A stretch of 64,000 bases of DNA, from assembly GCF_016801775.1 (NCBI RefSeq), contig NZ_CP069004.1:1178001-1242000 (forward strand). The letters are read 5' to 3'. The translations under genes and the position numbers were made by a program. Position 1 is the stretch's first letter. Each line of letters opens with the position of its first letter. Below, piece after piece: positions 56,524 through 64,000 of this stretch. The notes below the pieces were generated by a model. It was not told where the DNA came from. It saw only the letters and a list, made by a program, of their open reading frames with translations, and did not search any database. Source of the DNA: Sulfitobacter mediterraneus. GTDB lineage: Bacteria > Pseudomonadota > Alphaproteobacteria > Rhodobacterales > Rhodobacteraceae.

Positions 56524-57366
56524 TTAGCCCAGCGTCACGCCTTTGCGGCCCGCCAGATCAACAAAGTATTGCCATGCCACGCGGCCCGACCGTGCACCGC
56601 GTGTGGCCTGCCATTCGATGGCTTCGGCCCGCAGATCGTCATCGCTGATCTGCACTCCATGGGCATCGCAATAGCCACGGATCATCGACAGATATTGGTC
56701 CTGATCGCAGGGATGAAAACCGAGCCAAAGACCAAAGCGATCCGACAAGGATACTTTTTCCTCAACCGCCTCGGAGGGGTTGATCGCCGAGCCGCGCTCG
56801 TTTTCGATCATGTCACGGGGCATCAGGTGACGGCGGTTTGACGTGGCATAAAGCACCACATTGTCCGGCCGCCCTTCGATCCCGCCGTCCAGAACGGCCT
56901 TGAGCGACTTGTAATGCGCATCATCATGGCCAAAGCTCAGATCGTCGCAGAACAGGATAAACCGCTGCGGCGCACCGCGCAGAAGCGACAATAAACGCCC
57001 CACCGATGGCAAGTCTTCGCGCTGCAATTCCACGATCCGCAACCGGTCATGGCTGGCGTGAACATCCGCGTGTATCGCTTTGACAAGGCTGGATTTTCCC
57101 ATGCCCCGCGCGCCCCAAAGCAGCGCGTTGTTGGCGGGCAGCCCCGCCGCGAACTGGCGCGTGTTGGCCAGCAATGTATCGCGCGACCGGTCCACACCGA
57201 CCAACAGGCCGATATCGACCCGCGACACATTCCCAACCGGCTCTAGCCGGTCCGGATCGGTGTGCCAGACAAAGGCTGTCGCGGCGTCAAAATCCGGCGT
57301 GGCGAGTGGCGCAGGGGCCATGCGTTCCAGGGCCGCTGCGATACGTTCCATCGGATCTTTCGTCAC
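56524..57366 (-). CDS. DUF815-type AAA ATPase
   Basis: A 280-residue ATP-binding protein: Walker A GARGMGKSS at 85-93, Walker B in FILFCDDLSFG, sensor 1 in VLYATSNRRHL and an Arg-finger-like region near SLSDRFGLWLGF. The family is widespread in alphaproteobacteria but without a defined role. It overlaps tatC by 4 bases and is downstream of it, which suggests co-translation; a link to export is only inferred. Confidence 0.82.
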   Translation of the reverse strand: MTKDPMERIAAALERMAPAPLATPDFDAATAFVWHTDPDRLEPVGNVSRVDIGLLVGVDRSRDTLLANTRQFAAGLPANNALLWGARGMGKSSLVKAIHADVHASHDRLRIVELQREDLPSVGRLLSLLRGAPQRFILFCDDLSFGHDDAHYKSLKAVLDGGIEGRPDNVVLYATSNRRHLMPRDMIENERGSAINPSEAVEEKVSLSDRFGLWLGFHPCDQDQYLSMIRGYCDAHGVQISDDDLRAEAIEWQATRGARSGRVAWQYFVDLAGRKGVTLG

Positions 57367-58262
57367 TTCAGGTCGTCCTCGTCATCCGCGTCTTCGTCGT
57401 CGAATTCTGCCAAGAGATCATCTTCGTCGTCATAATACCCTTCGGCCCGCAGACGTGCCTCGCGCTTGGCCTCAACCCGGCTGACAAGGAAGATCGAAAT
57501 CTCATAAAGCCCATAGACCACAACAAACAGGATAAGCTGGGTGACAACATCGGGCGGTGTCACCAGCGCGGCCAGCAAAAGGATACCAACAACCGCATAT
57601 TTCCGCACGTTCCGCAGGCCTTCGGTGCTGACCAGACCGGCCTTGCCCATCAGGGTCAAAAGCACCGGCAACTGGAAACACAAGCCAAAGGCGACGATCA
57701 TTTTCAACGTGATATCAAGGCTTTCGTTGACCTTACCGTTGAACACGATATCGATCCCGCTTTTGCGGCCATCGCCGTCAACCACAAGGGCGGCGATGTA
57801 GGATGCCGCGTCAGAAAACCCAAGGAAGAACTGCATCGCCAGCGGCACAACCACGTAATGCGCAAATGCGGCCCCCATTAGGAATAAGACAGGCGAGGCG
57901 ATCAGAAACGGCAGGAACGCCGATTTTTCGTTCTTGTAGAGCCCCGGCGCCACGAAGCGCCACAACTGGTTGGCAATCACCGGAAAGCTGATGGCCAGAC
58001 CGCCCACCATCGAGATGCGGATCAATGTAAAGAAATACTCCTGTGGCGCAGTGTATTGCATCACCGGATTGGGATTTCCGAGATTCCGCATGGTGTTTTC
58101 AATCGGCACCAAAAGGAAATCGAGGATCGCACTGCCAAAGGCAAAACAGATGATCATCCCCACCAGGAACGCCAGCACCGACCGGATCAGCCGCGTGCGC
58201 AATTCTGCCAGATGTTCAATCAGCGGCGCTGCGCTGTCGTCGATGTCTTCGGTGGCGCTCAT
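57363..58262 (-). CDS. tatC: Twin-arginine translocase subunit TatC
   Basis: Receptor core of the Tat export pathway. The 299 residues include the N-terminal LIEHLAELRTRLIRS and six membrane helices; the conserved AFAHYVV and a Pro-rich periplasmic segment are present. A charged C-terminal tail, rich in Asp and Glu, adds about 40 residues. It is third in tatA-tatB-tatC. Confidence 0.96.
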   Translation of the reverse strand: MSATEDIDDSAAPLIEHLAELRTRLIRSVLAFLVGMIICFAFGSAILDFLLVPIENTMRNLGNPNPVMQYTAPQEYFFTLIRISMVGGLAISFPVIANQLWRFVAPGLYKNEKSAFLPFLIASPVLFLMGAAFAHYVVVPLAMQFFLGFSDAASYIAALVVDGDGRKSGIDIVFNGKVNESLDITLKMIVAFGLCFQLPVLLTLMGKAGLVSTEGLRNVRKYAVVGILLLAALVTPPDVVTQLILFVVVYGLYEISIFLVSRVEAKREARLRAEGYYDDEDDLLAEFDDEDADDEDDLK

Positions 58263-58265
58263 GTT

Positions 58266-58889
58266 TTACTCTTTTTTGGCCGCAGCTGTTTTGGTGGCGC
58301 TTTTCTTAGCGGGCGCTTTTTTGGCAGCGGGCGTCTTGGCCGGGGCCGTCTTCGCAGCAGGTTTTTTCGCCGCGGTTTTCTTGGCTGCCGGTTTCTTGGC
58401 CGCCGGTTTTTTGGTGGCTGGCTTTTTGGTGGCAGGTTTTTCCGCCGATGGCGCAGCGACATCCGCCTCTGCCGCTTCGGCTTTGGCCAGCGCCTCAGTC
58501 GCCTCGCGCTGCTTTCGCTCTGCGGCGGCGCGTGCGGTGGCGGCTTCGATCTTTTTGCGATCCGCCGCGCGTTCTGCGGCCAGCTTGCCAGTCTCGCTGT
58601 TGGGGTCGAGGTCCGTCAATGACGAGGCTGCCGATTTGACACCGTCCATCGCCGCCCCCACCGGGTTGGTGGCCGCCTTGAGGGATTTGTTGATGCTGCT
58701 GGACATTTCGCGCACGCCGCTTTCGTCCGCGGCGTCATTCATCGCCGTGCTGAATTCACGCGCCATACCTTTGGCCTTGCCCACAAACTGCCCGACACGT
58801 CGGAACAACACAGGCAGATCCTTCGGCCCCACCACGATCAACGCGACGATGCCAACGACCAATAGTTCGGTCCAGCCCAGATCGAACAT
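58266..58889 (-). CDS. tatB: Sec-independent translocase subunit TatB
   Basis: A 207-residue TatB: one N-terminal membrane helix ([20 protein letters not shown] region), the Gly-Pro hinge [15 protein letters not shown] and an amphipathic helix. After ~150 the tail is a long series of Lys-Pro-Ala repeats ([14 protein letters not shown] and similar), low-complexity and basic. The tail is variable in the family. It lies 3 bases after tatA. Confidence 0.94.
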   Translation of the reverse strand: MFDLGWTELLVVGIVALIVVGPKDLPVLFRRVGQFVGKAKGMAREFSTAMNDAADESGVREMSSSINKSLKAATNPVGAAMDGVKSAASSLTDLDPNSETGKLAAERAADRKKIEAATARAAAERKQREATEALAKAEAAEADVAAPSAEKPATKKPATKKPAAKKPAAKKTAAKKPAAKTAPAKTPAAKKAPAKKSATKTAAAKKE

Positions 58890-58892
58890 CCC

Positions 58893-59102
58893 TTAGACCT
58901 TGTCTTTTTCCGGAGCGGTCTCTTGATCAGCGGTCTCGGACTGGTCTGCCAGTTCCTTTTCGCCTTCGTTGATGCCCTTTTTAAAGCTGGTGATGCCCTT
59001 GCCGACTTCGCCCATGAGCGACGAGATCTTGCCACGGCCAAAAAGCACCAGCACCACGACCGCAATAAGCAGCAGGCCCGGCAATCCGATATTGTTCAAC
59101 AT
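58893..59102 (-). CDS. tatA: Twin-arginine translocase subunit TatA
   Basis: A 69-residue pore-forming subunit: a membrane helix ([16 protein letters not shown]), the [14 protein letters not shown] hinge and amphipathic helix, then an acidic tail. ATG 59102 is chosen; the frame extends to 59207 but those residues are not TatA-like. First gene of the tat operon. Confidence 0.95.
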   Translation of the reverse strand: MLNNIGLPGLLLIAVVVLVLFGRGKISSLMGEVGKGITSFKKGINEGEKELADQSETADQETAPEKDKV

Positions 59103-59239
59103 TTTGCTTCTCCGTTCTGTAAGCCGCCCCTCAGGCGACCGTTTTTCAGCATCTTTCTTAGGCCGCTTGGCGCAAGACAGGAAGGGCAAACGCCCTTTGC
59201 GGTGCACTGCGCGGGGTCGATACGCAAAAAATCAGGCAC

Positions 59240-59273
59240 TTGCGACACTCAACTGACAGGTTTATGTCAGTTG
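59240..59273 (+). promoter_or_regulatory. Promoter with palindromic operator for the WYL gene pair
   Basis: CAACTGACA (59250-59258) and TGTCAGTTG (59265-59273) form a perfect palindrome with a 6-base centre. TTGCGA at 59240-59245 and TATGTC at 59263-59268 fit a promoter with 17-base spacing whose -10 lies inside the palindrome. The regulator encoded downstream is the obvious candidate to bind it. Confidence 0.6.
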
Positions 59274-59314
59274 TAGGTGGCTAAGACGGCCTCACACATG
59301 AAAAGGAGTATCCC

Positions 59315-59626
59315 ATGTCTGAGACCGCACAAGTTGCCGAAGTTGTCACGTTCCGCCTGTTGAAGGGCGCCGATCCCGCCGCATTTGTCAGCGCTGCTGC
59401 CGAGATTGATCCCATCCTTCGCAGAAGCGGAGCCGTTCTGGGGCGGACCCTGTCCATGGACGATGATGGACTATGGACCGATCACATCATCTGGACCGAT
59501 CTGCAATCGGCCCGGACAGTTGCAGAACAGATGATTGCCGATCCCGCCGCCGCGCCCATGATGTCGATGATTGACCCCGATGATGTGGCCCTGCGCCACG
59601 CCAGGATCATGTATCAAAAGGAGTAA
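59315..59626 (+). CDS. Small ferredoxin-fold-like protein (ABM/Dabb-type), unknown
   Basis: A 103-residue protein: EVVTFRLLKGADPAAFVSAAAEIDPIL, then GRTLSMDDDGLWTDHIIWTD and an alpha-helical end. The beta-alpha-beta spacing resembles small dimeric alpha-beta barrel proteins. AAAAGGAG is placed well before the ATG. It is one base from the WYL regulator, so both share a transcript. Function unknown. Confidence 0.65.
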   Translation: MSETAQVAEVVTFRLLKGADPAAFVSAAAEIDPILRRSGAVLGRTLSMDDDGLWTDHIIWTDLQSARTVAEQMIADPAAAPMMSMIDPDDVALRHARIMYQKE

Positions 59627-59627
59627 T

Positions 59628-60305
59628 ATGCGCCGCAGCGATCGACTTTTTGACATCATCCAGATCCTGCGCGACGGCAAACTGCACCGCGCGCAGGACA
59701 TCGCCGCACGTCTGGAGGTGTCCACCCGCACGATCTACCGCGATATGGACACGCTGGTTGGCTCCGGCGTTCCCGTCGAGGGGGAGCGCGGCGTCGGCTA
59801 TATGATCACCGAAGCGATCAGCCTGCCGCCTCTGACCCTGACGGCCAGCGAGTTGGAGGCGTTGAACCTGGGGCTGGCTGTTGTGGCGCAGGCCGCCGAT
59901 CAGGATCTCAAAAACGCCGCCGACACATTGGCGGACAAGATTGATGCCGTGCTGCCCGCCCGCACGATTGCCGAGGCGCAGGCGTGGAAATTTGCAGTCT
60001 ATCCTTTTGCCGATGCCACCCGAAACCTGAGCCACATGGCCCTCTTGCGCAGCGCCATCAAAGCCCGGCAAAAGGTGCGGCTGACCTACACCTCGCGGGA
60101 CGGCAATGTCACAAGCCGGGTGATCCGGCCATTGCATATGGAATATTGGGGCCGCGTTTGGACGCTGACATCATGGTGCGAATTGCGCAATGGTTTCAGG
60201 GTGTTTCGCCTTGACCTGATCGAAAGCACCGAGGCTCTGCCGGAACTCTTTGTGGACGAACCGGGTAAAACCATCGCGGATTACCAGCCCTATGCGGACA
60301 GTTGA
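59628..60305 (+). CDS. YafY/WYL-domain transcriptional regulator
   Basis: A 225-residue regulator: an N-terminal winged helix (MRRSDRLFDIIQILRDGK, ARLEVSTRTIYRDMDTL), then a WYL domain with a strand IRPLHMEYWGRVWTLTSWCELRNGFRVFRLDLI. WYL domains sense small ligands or nucleic acids. The upstream gene overlaps its ribosome site (AAAAGGAG at its end), so it is coupled. Likely regulates its own operon through the palindrome at 59250. Confidence 0.85.
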   Translation: MRRSDRLFDIIQILRDGKLHRAQDIAARLEVSTRTIYRDMDTLVGSGVPVEGERGVGYMITEAISLPPLTLTASELEALNLGLAVVAQAADQDLKNAADTLADKIDAVLPARTIAEAQAWKFAVYPFADATRNLSHMALLRSAIKARQKVRLTYTSRDGNVTSRVIRPLHMEYWGRVWTLTSWCELRNGFRVFRLDLIESTEALPELFVDEPGKTIADYQPYADS

Positions 60306-60674
60306 TCAGCCCTTGATCTTCCATCCGTTCTGCGGCGGCAAGAACGCCTCGACACTGGCTTGAGCTATCACAATAGTCTCGCCGCCCGCTGGCACGTTTA
60401 ATCCGCCAAACACCGCCGTGACCTCGGCCCGACCGCGTGGCAGTTTCGCCGCGAGAACCTCAAGATCAAGCTTTTCCGGCTCCTGCACCGCAACCGTCAC
60501 CTGGACCCTCATGTCATTGTGATCCAGCCCCGTCACGCCAAAGATCGGCAGTGAGGAATGACGAAACGCATCTTCAATCGCGCGGCCAGCGGCCTTGGTA
60601 TAGTCCATACCGTGCAGATCATTGCCCATGCCCATTTCGATGATGACGCGCTGATGGTCTTTGGTGTTACGCAT
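60306..60674 (-). CDS. Lin0512 family protein, second paralogue
   Basis: A 122-residue conserved hypothetical protein of the Lin0512 type, with VIIEMGMGNDLHGMDYTKAAGRAIEDA, the hallmark start, then a VQVTVAVQEPEKLD strand and a GLNVPAGGETIVIA end. It overlaps the first paralogue's stop by 8 bases. ATG 60674 is used. No function is established. Confidence 0.75.
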   Translation of the reverse strand: MRNTKDHQRVIIEMGMGNDLHGMDYTKAAGRAIEDAFRHSSLPIFGVTGLDHNDMRVQVTVAVQEPEKLDLEVLAAKLPRGRAEVTAVFGGLNVPAGGETIVIAQASVEAFLPPQNGWKIKG

Positions 60675-61020
60675 CGGCCCGCTCCATCTCGAACCCGACG
60701 GACAGCGCCACATTGGCCATGATTGTCGGATGGCCGTCCCCATCCGGGCGCGGCACATCCAGACCGCCGCGCTGGACGTTGACGGTCACATCGCCATAGG
60801 GAAACACCGCCCGCAGGGCATCAGCATCCACCTCTTCGGGCTTTTGCACACCCACATCGAGGGTGATCTGCATGTCGGTTTTGTCAAAGCCGAACAGCTC
60901 CGCCAGATTGATCGAATTATGCCAGAGCGCATCTTGCACAGCACGCTTTGCCGCTTGGGTATAATCTCCGCGCCGCAGCGACGACCCCATACCAAATTCC
61001 ACCAACAACGTCTGCGCCAT
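60667..61020 (-). CDS. Lin0512 family protein, first paralogue
   Basis: A 117-residue relative of the next gene: LLVEFGMGSSLRRGDYTQAAKRAVQDALWHN, MQITLDVGVQKPEEVD and RGGLDVPRPDGDGHPTIMAN. The two paralogues share the same order of strands and probably form a heteromer. It lies 26 bases after the ABC ATPase gene. Function unknown. Confidence 0.77.
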   Translation of the reverse strand: MAQTLLVEFGMGSSLRRGDYTQAAKRAVQDALWHNSINLAELFGFDKTDMQITLDVGVQKPEEVDADALRAVFPYGDVTVNVQRGGLDVPRPDGDGHPTIMANVALSVGFEMERADA

Positions 61021-61046
61021 GATTGCCCTCCTCGATCAGTCCCCGG

Positions 61047-62132
61047 TCAAGTGACTGGAAACACAAAACATTTGTCGCGCCGGATGGTCAGCCACATCAC
61101 CGCTCCGGGCTGCGGCAGGAACACATTGGGCACCGTCGCCTTGAGCAATGACCCATCGTGATCCATGCGAAATTCCACAAGGCTTTCGTTGCCCATAAAG
61201 CGCGCCCGTTCCACCACGGCCCGCGCCGCCGCGCCGTCGGTGGCCGTGGGCGCTGGCCCTTTGCCGCCACGATCAAAGTCGATGCGCACATGCTGGGGAC
61301 GGAAAACGATATCAACGGCGGTGCCATCGGGCACACCGGGGGCCAAAAACCGGCCAAATGGAGTTTGTGCCAAAGCGCCCGAAACTTCGGCCCGCAGCAC
61401 ATTGGCGTCACTAAAGAACGCAACCGAGGCGCGGTCAATCGGGCGGGTGTAGACATTATAGGGCGCGCCCTGCTGTACGATCTTGCCATTGCGCATCAGG
61501 GCGATTTCATCCGCCATCCGCATCGCCTCGTCCGGCTCATGGGTGACAAGCAAAACTGCCGTGTCTTCTTCTTTCAGGATGCTCAGGGTCTCATCGCGAA
61601 TGCCATCGCGCAACCGGTTGTCGAGCCCCGAGAACGGCTCATCCATCAACATGATGCGCGGACGCGGGGCAAGCGCACGGGCCAGCGCCACGCGTTGTTG
61701 TTCGCCGCCGGAAAGCTGATGCGGATAACCGTCGATAAACCGTTTGAGATCAACGCGTTCCAGAAGCTCTTCGATCCGCTTGCGTTTTTCCGCCTTGGTC
61801 CCGGTCTTCAAGCCAAAGCCGACGTTGTCTGCTACGCTTAGATGCGGAAACAGGGCAAAATCCTGAAACATCAAGCCAATCTCGCGCCGCTCAGGCGGGA
61901 CACGAAACACCGTGTCGCAGATCAGCTTGCCATCCACATGGATCGTGCCGCTGTCCTGCATCTCAACGCCGGCGATCATCCGCAATGTCGTGGATTTGCC
62001 GCAGCCAGACGGGCCCAGAAGACAGGTCACCTGCCCCGGCATGATCTGCAAAGACACACCATCCACAACCGGCCGCCCCTCATAGGTGCGGCGCAGGTCT
62101 TTGATCTCAAGGCGGGGAACAGGGGCAGTCAT
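61047..62132 (-). CDS. ABC transporter ATP-binding protein (PotA/FbpC-like)
   Basis: A 361-residue ATPase: Walker A GPSGCGKST at 40-48, Q-loop in FQDFALFPHL, signature LSGGEQQRVALARAL, Walker B IMLMDEP, His of TVLLVTHE-like AVLLVTHEPDEA. The C-terminal ~110 residues form a TOBE-type domain (IVFRPQHVRIDF, MWLTIRRDKCF). It resembles importers of iron, spermidine or similar solutes, but no permease or binding protein is next to it. It is co-directional with a sodium symporter and two Lin0512 genes. Confidence 0.85.
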   Translation of the reverse strand: MTAPVPRLEIKDLRRTYEGRPVVDGVSLQIMPGQVTCLLGPSGCGKSTTLRMIAGVEMQDSGTIHVDGKLICDTVFRVPPERREIGLMFQDFALFPHLSVADNVGFGLKTGTKAEKRKRIEELLERVDLKRFIDGYPHQLSGGEQQRVALARALAPRPRIMLMDEPFSGLDNRLRDGIRDETLSILKEEDTAVLLVTHEPDEAMRMADEIALMRNGKIVQQGAPYNVYTRPIDRASVAFFSDANVLRAEVSGALAQTPFGRFLAPGVPDGTAVDIVFRPQHVRIDFDRGGKGPAPTATDGAAARAVVERARFMGNESLVEFRMDHDGSLLKATVPNVFLPQPGAVMWLTIRRDKCFVFPVT

Positions 62133-62165
62133 GGGTATCCGATAAAATCACTCGGAAACCAGCTA

Positions 62166-63524
62166 TCAGCCCCGCCGCATCCCCGCAAGCACTGCGGCAA
62201 AACCTGCGACCAAAACCACCACGCAGATCACCAGCAGTTGTTCGTATTTGTGCCCCTCCGGCAGGAATGCGGCCACCGTCGGCCAGCTGCGGGCGAAATA
62301 GGCAAAGGCACCCAAAATCGCTGCGCCGAAGGCCACCAGATAAGCCCAAAGTGCCACAGGCCGTCCCATCACCAACCCGACAATCAGCACGGGTGTAAGG
62401 AACATCGACGCCGTACCAGACACCGCCACTGCATCAAACAGCGTCGCATTGCCCCACAGCGTCAGCACAGTGCCAGCAGTCATAAACACCAGCATCACAA
62501 TACGTCCGCCACCAAGGGACCGGGGCGCAAGGCGCAACTCCTCTACCACCAGACGCGCCGCAGAGGACAGGGCCGAATCCAAAGTGCTGAGCGCGGACAC
62601 CAGCAGCGAAATCATTAACGCCACAAAGACCCAAGGCGGGAACATGAGCGCCCATGTGCCGATCAATTGTCCCTCATAATCCGCACCGGACAGCCCAGCT
62701 TGAATTCCGAAAAAGCCAAATCCGATGATGCAAAGGGTCGAGATCCAGAAGGCATGCAGAAAGGAACGCTGTGTCGTCGCGGGATCCGCGATGAACCCGC
62801 GATCCATCATCACCGGATCATGCGCGGGATAGGAGAAAACCTGTAGCCCCGCCACCAACAGCAGCACCCAGCCGTTGTAAGCACCAGAAACGCCCGGTGC
62901 GGTCAGAACGGCAGGCAGATCAAACCCCGGTGCCGCCAACAGCGCCCCAAAGGCAAGGCCAAACACCACCAGAAACACCGCCATCTGCAAAACATCCGTG
63001 CGCAGCGCGGCAGACAAACCGCCCCATGCCGAATAGGCCAGCCCCAGCACCGCAACGATCAAGATCGCGCCCGTGCCACTGCCCGCAAGCACAGCGTTGA
63101 AAATCAGCCCCACCACCAAAAGATTGGCAAAGACCTCGGACAACAGCCGTAATGCAATCACCAGATTGTAGCACCCGGTGCCAACCGCGCCAAACCGGCC
63201 TTGCAACCAATCCTGCACGGACCCTGCGCCGCCGCGCCGCAGATGCCCGACGATATAGCCGCCCGTCAGGAACGATCCGTAATAGGCGGCATAGGCCAAG
63301 GTGCCCGCAATCCCGTAATAATAGCCCAGAATCGCTGCGTTCATCAGGGATCGGGCAAATATCCAGGTGGTCACCTGCGACAGGACCAAGACCCAGAGAC
63401 CGGGCGCTCGGCCATCCACCCCCTGCCCGCCAAAGAACCCCTCAACGCTGGCGCGGCGCGGCGCTACCAATAGGCTGGCAACAAGGACCGCCGCAAAGAG
63501 CGCAATCAGAACAGGGGTTTGCAT
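62166..63524 (-). CDS. Sodium:solute symporter family (SSS) transporter
   Basis: A 452-residue polytopic protein with about 12-13 hydrophobic helices (first: LIALFAAVLVASLLVA). The SSS pattern is seen in GFFGGQGVDG and the core segments VTTWIFARSLMNAAILG, AYSAWGGLSAALRTDVLQ and LLVSALSTLDSALSSAARLVVEE, the latter with the Na2-site Ser/Asp residues. The substrate is unknown. It ends 33 bases before the ABC ATPase gene, so they likely share a transcript. Confidence 0.85.
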   Translation of the reverse strand: MQTPVLIALFAAVLVASLLVAPRRASVEGFFGGQGVDGRAPGLWVLVLSQVTTWIFARSLMNAAILGYYYGIAGTLAYAAYYGSFLTGGYIVGHLRRGGAGSVQDWLQGRFGAVGTGCYNLVIALRLLSEVFANLLVVGLIFNAVLAGSGTGAILIVAVLGLAYSAWGGLSAALRTDVLQMAVFLVVFGLAFGALLAAPGFDLPAVLTAPGVSGAYNGWVLLLVAGLQVFSYPAHDPVMMDRGFIADPATTQRSFLHAFWISTLCIIGFGFFGIQAGLSGADYEGQLIGTWALMFPPWVFVALMISLLVSALSTLDSALSSAARLVVEELRLAPRSLGGGRIVMLVFMTAGTVLTLWGNATLFDAVAVSGTASMFLTPVLIVGLVMGRPVALWAYLVAFGAAILGAFAYFARSWPTVAAFLPEGHKYEQLLVICVVVLVAGFAAVLAGMRRG

Positions 63525-63631
63525 GGTAAAGCCTTTCGCAGATCAACTTGTGGATCAGCCTTAGTCGAGCACCACCAGCCCCGCCAGTTGTCGCAGGCGC
63601 CGCTGTCAGGAATGTGATGGGTTGTCATCCC

Positions 63632-64000
63632 TCAGGTCAGCTCAAAATCCGCCGTGGCCACATCGACACCATTGACCTGCAAGATGACCTGATGCGCACC
63701 CGGATGCAGGGTAAAGGTTGTCGCATCGCCCTTGAGCCGGTGATTCTTGGACAGGATCAGAGGTTTGCCAGCCGTGATCTTGCCAGTCTTGAGCTTGAAC
63801 ACTTTCTCCGCGCTCTTGCCCTGCGGTCGCGCAAATCGCAGGCGGTAATCCACCAGCACAGGCAGCTCTTGCTTGGCAGTCAGTTCCACCTCAAAGCTCA
63901 GAACTTCGCCGATGGCATAGCTCTCTTGTCCCAGCCTGACCTGCGCCGCCACATCGACATCACTGCGGTAGCCAAGCAGATCCAGCGCCCCGCCATGCCC
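63632..64000 (-). CDS. DNA alkylation repair protein, AlkD-like (C-terminal part)
   Basis: The gene enters from the right edge and stops at 63632. The visible 122 residues begin with ...ALDLLGYRSDVDVAAQV and carry on with EVLSFEVELTAKQELPVLVDYRLRF, KVFKLKTG, and HPGAHQVILQVNGVDVATADFELT, which follows the immunoglobulin-like C-terminal domain of AlkD-type HEAT-repeat proteins. The glycosylase-type HEAT domain lies outside the window. It is separated from the symporter gene by 107 bases. Confidence 0.7.
   Translation of the reverse strand, partial: GHGGALDLLGYRSDVDVAAQVRLGQESYAIGEVLSFEVELTAKQELPVLVDYRLRFARPQGKSAEKVFKLKTGKITAGKPLILSKNHRLKGDATTFTLHPGAHQVILQVNGVDVATADFELT

Noticed and set aside
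63549-63557. DnaA-box-like TGTGGATCA near the right end
   Set aside because: One mismatch to the consensus and no supporting gene or further box; chance is the simpler explanation.
1-64000. Prophage or integrated element
   Set aside because: Only the endolysin/holin pair is phage-like; there is no integrase, capsid, portal or attachment-site repeat, and the pair fits GTA lysis genes.
1-64000. CRISPR array, tRNA or rRNA genes
   Set aside because: No regularly spaced repeats and no cloverleaf or rRNA-like stretches were seen in the intergenic regions.

Overview
The window looks like chromosomal DNA of an alphaproteobacterium, most likely a marine member of Rhodobacterales (Roseobacter group). 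The reasons are the high-GC coding bias, the run trpG-trpD-trpC-moaC-moeA-lexA-comEC-gltX-gltA, a GAAC-N7-GAAC SOS box before lexA, a gene-transfer-agent-type endolysin/holin pair, CcmE/F/H cytochrome c maturation genes and the surE-pcm-nlpD / tatABC block. The genus cannot be fixed from sequence alone. I see no rRNA, tRNA, CRISPR array, insertion sequence or integrase.

Layout. 1-3.5 kb: zinc deacylase, methyltransferase and a YibQ-like protein. 3.6-9.2 kb: a tightly overlapping plus-strand run for tryptophan synthesis (trpG, trpD, trpC) with ung inserted, then molybdopterin synthesis (moaC, moeA), then lexA with its own SOS promoter. 9.2-14.2 kb: comEC, gltX, gltA and a strong terminator. 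14.2-15 kb: a sparsely coding gap with two small coupled ORFs. 15-22.8 kb: a long minus-strand run (acyltransferase, murI, argC, ccmE, endolysin, holin, ccmF, ccmH, paaG-like) in which a phage-derived lysis pair sits inside a cytochrome maturation operon. 22.9-27.4 kb: a fused indolepyruvate ferredoxin oxidoreductase, divergent from a LysR regulator across a long palindrome. 27.4-30.8 kb: a candidate small RNA, an exported protein behind a GGAAC-N17-GTT promoter, purL, and a hairpin-rich spacer. 30.8-33.1 kb: a MoxR ATPase / VWA pair. 33.2-39.1 kb: a five-gene surface-glycan cluster (three GT2-type domains, a sulfotransferase, an FkbM methyltransferase, and one fusion protein with a degenerate sulfotransferase-like half). 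39.2-51.1 kb: mostly housekeeping genes (pyrC, pyrE, dnaB, alr, radA, cvpA, purF); dnaB is preceded by a perfect DnaA box. 51.1-53.7 kb: a TopAI (YjhX)-type toxin followed by a GNAT protein, behind a short leader ORF and attenuator-like hairpins, then small poorly known genes. 53.7-59.1 kb: surE-pcm-nlpD converging on tatA-tatB-tatC-ATPase. 59.2-64 kb: a YafY/WYL regulator pair with its palindromic site, an unusual operon (sodium symporter, orphan ABC ATPase, two Lin0512 paralogues), and the end of an AlkD-like gene that leaves the window.

Most of the window is ordinary core genome. The parts most worth testing are the glycosyltransferase/sulfotransferase cluster and its fusion protein, the TopAI-like module with its leader, the structured RNA candidates at 27.4 and 30.7 kb, and the lysis pair embedded in the ccm operon. 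Many long ORFs lie antisense to real genes; they reflect GC-rich codon bias and were left out.
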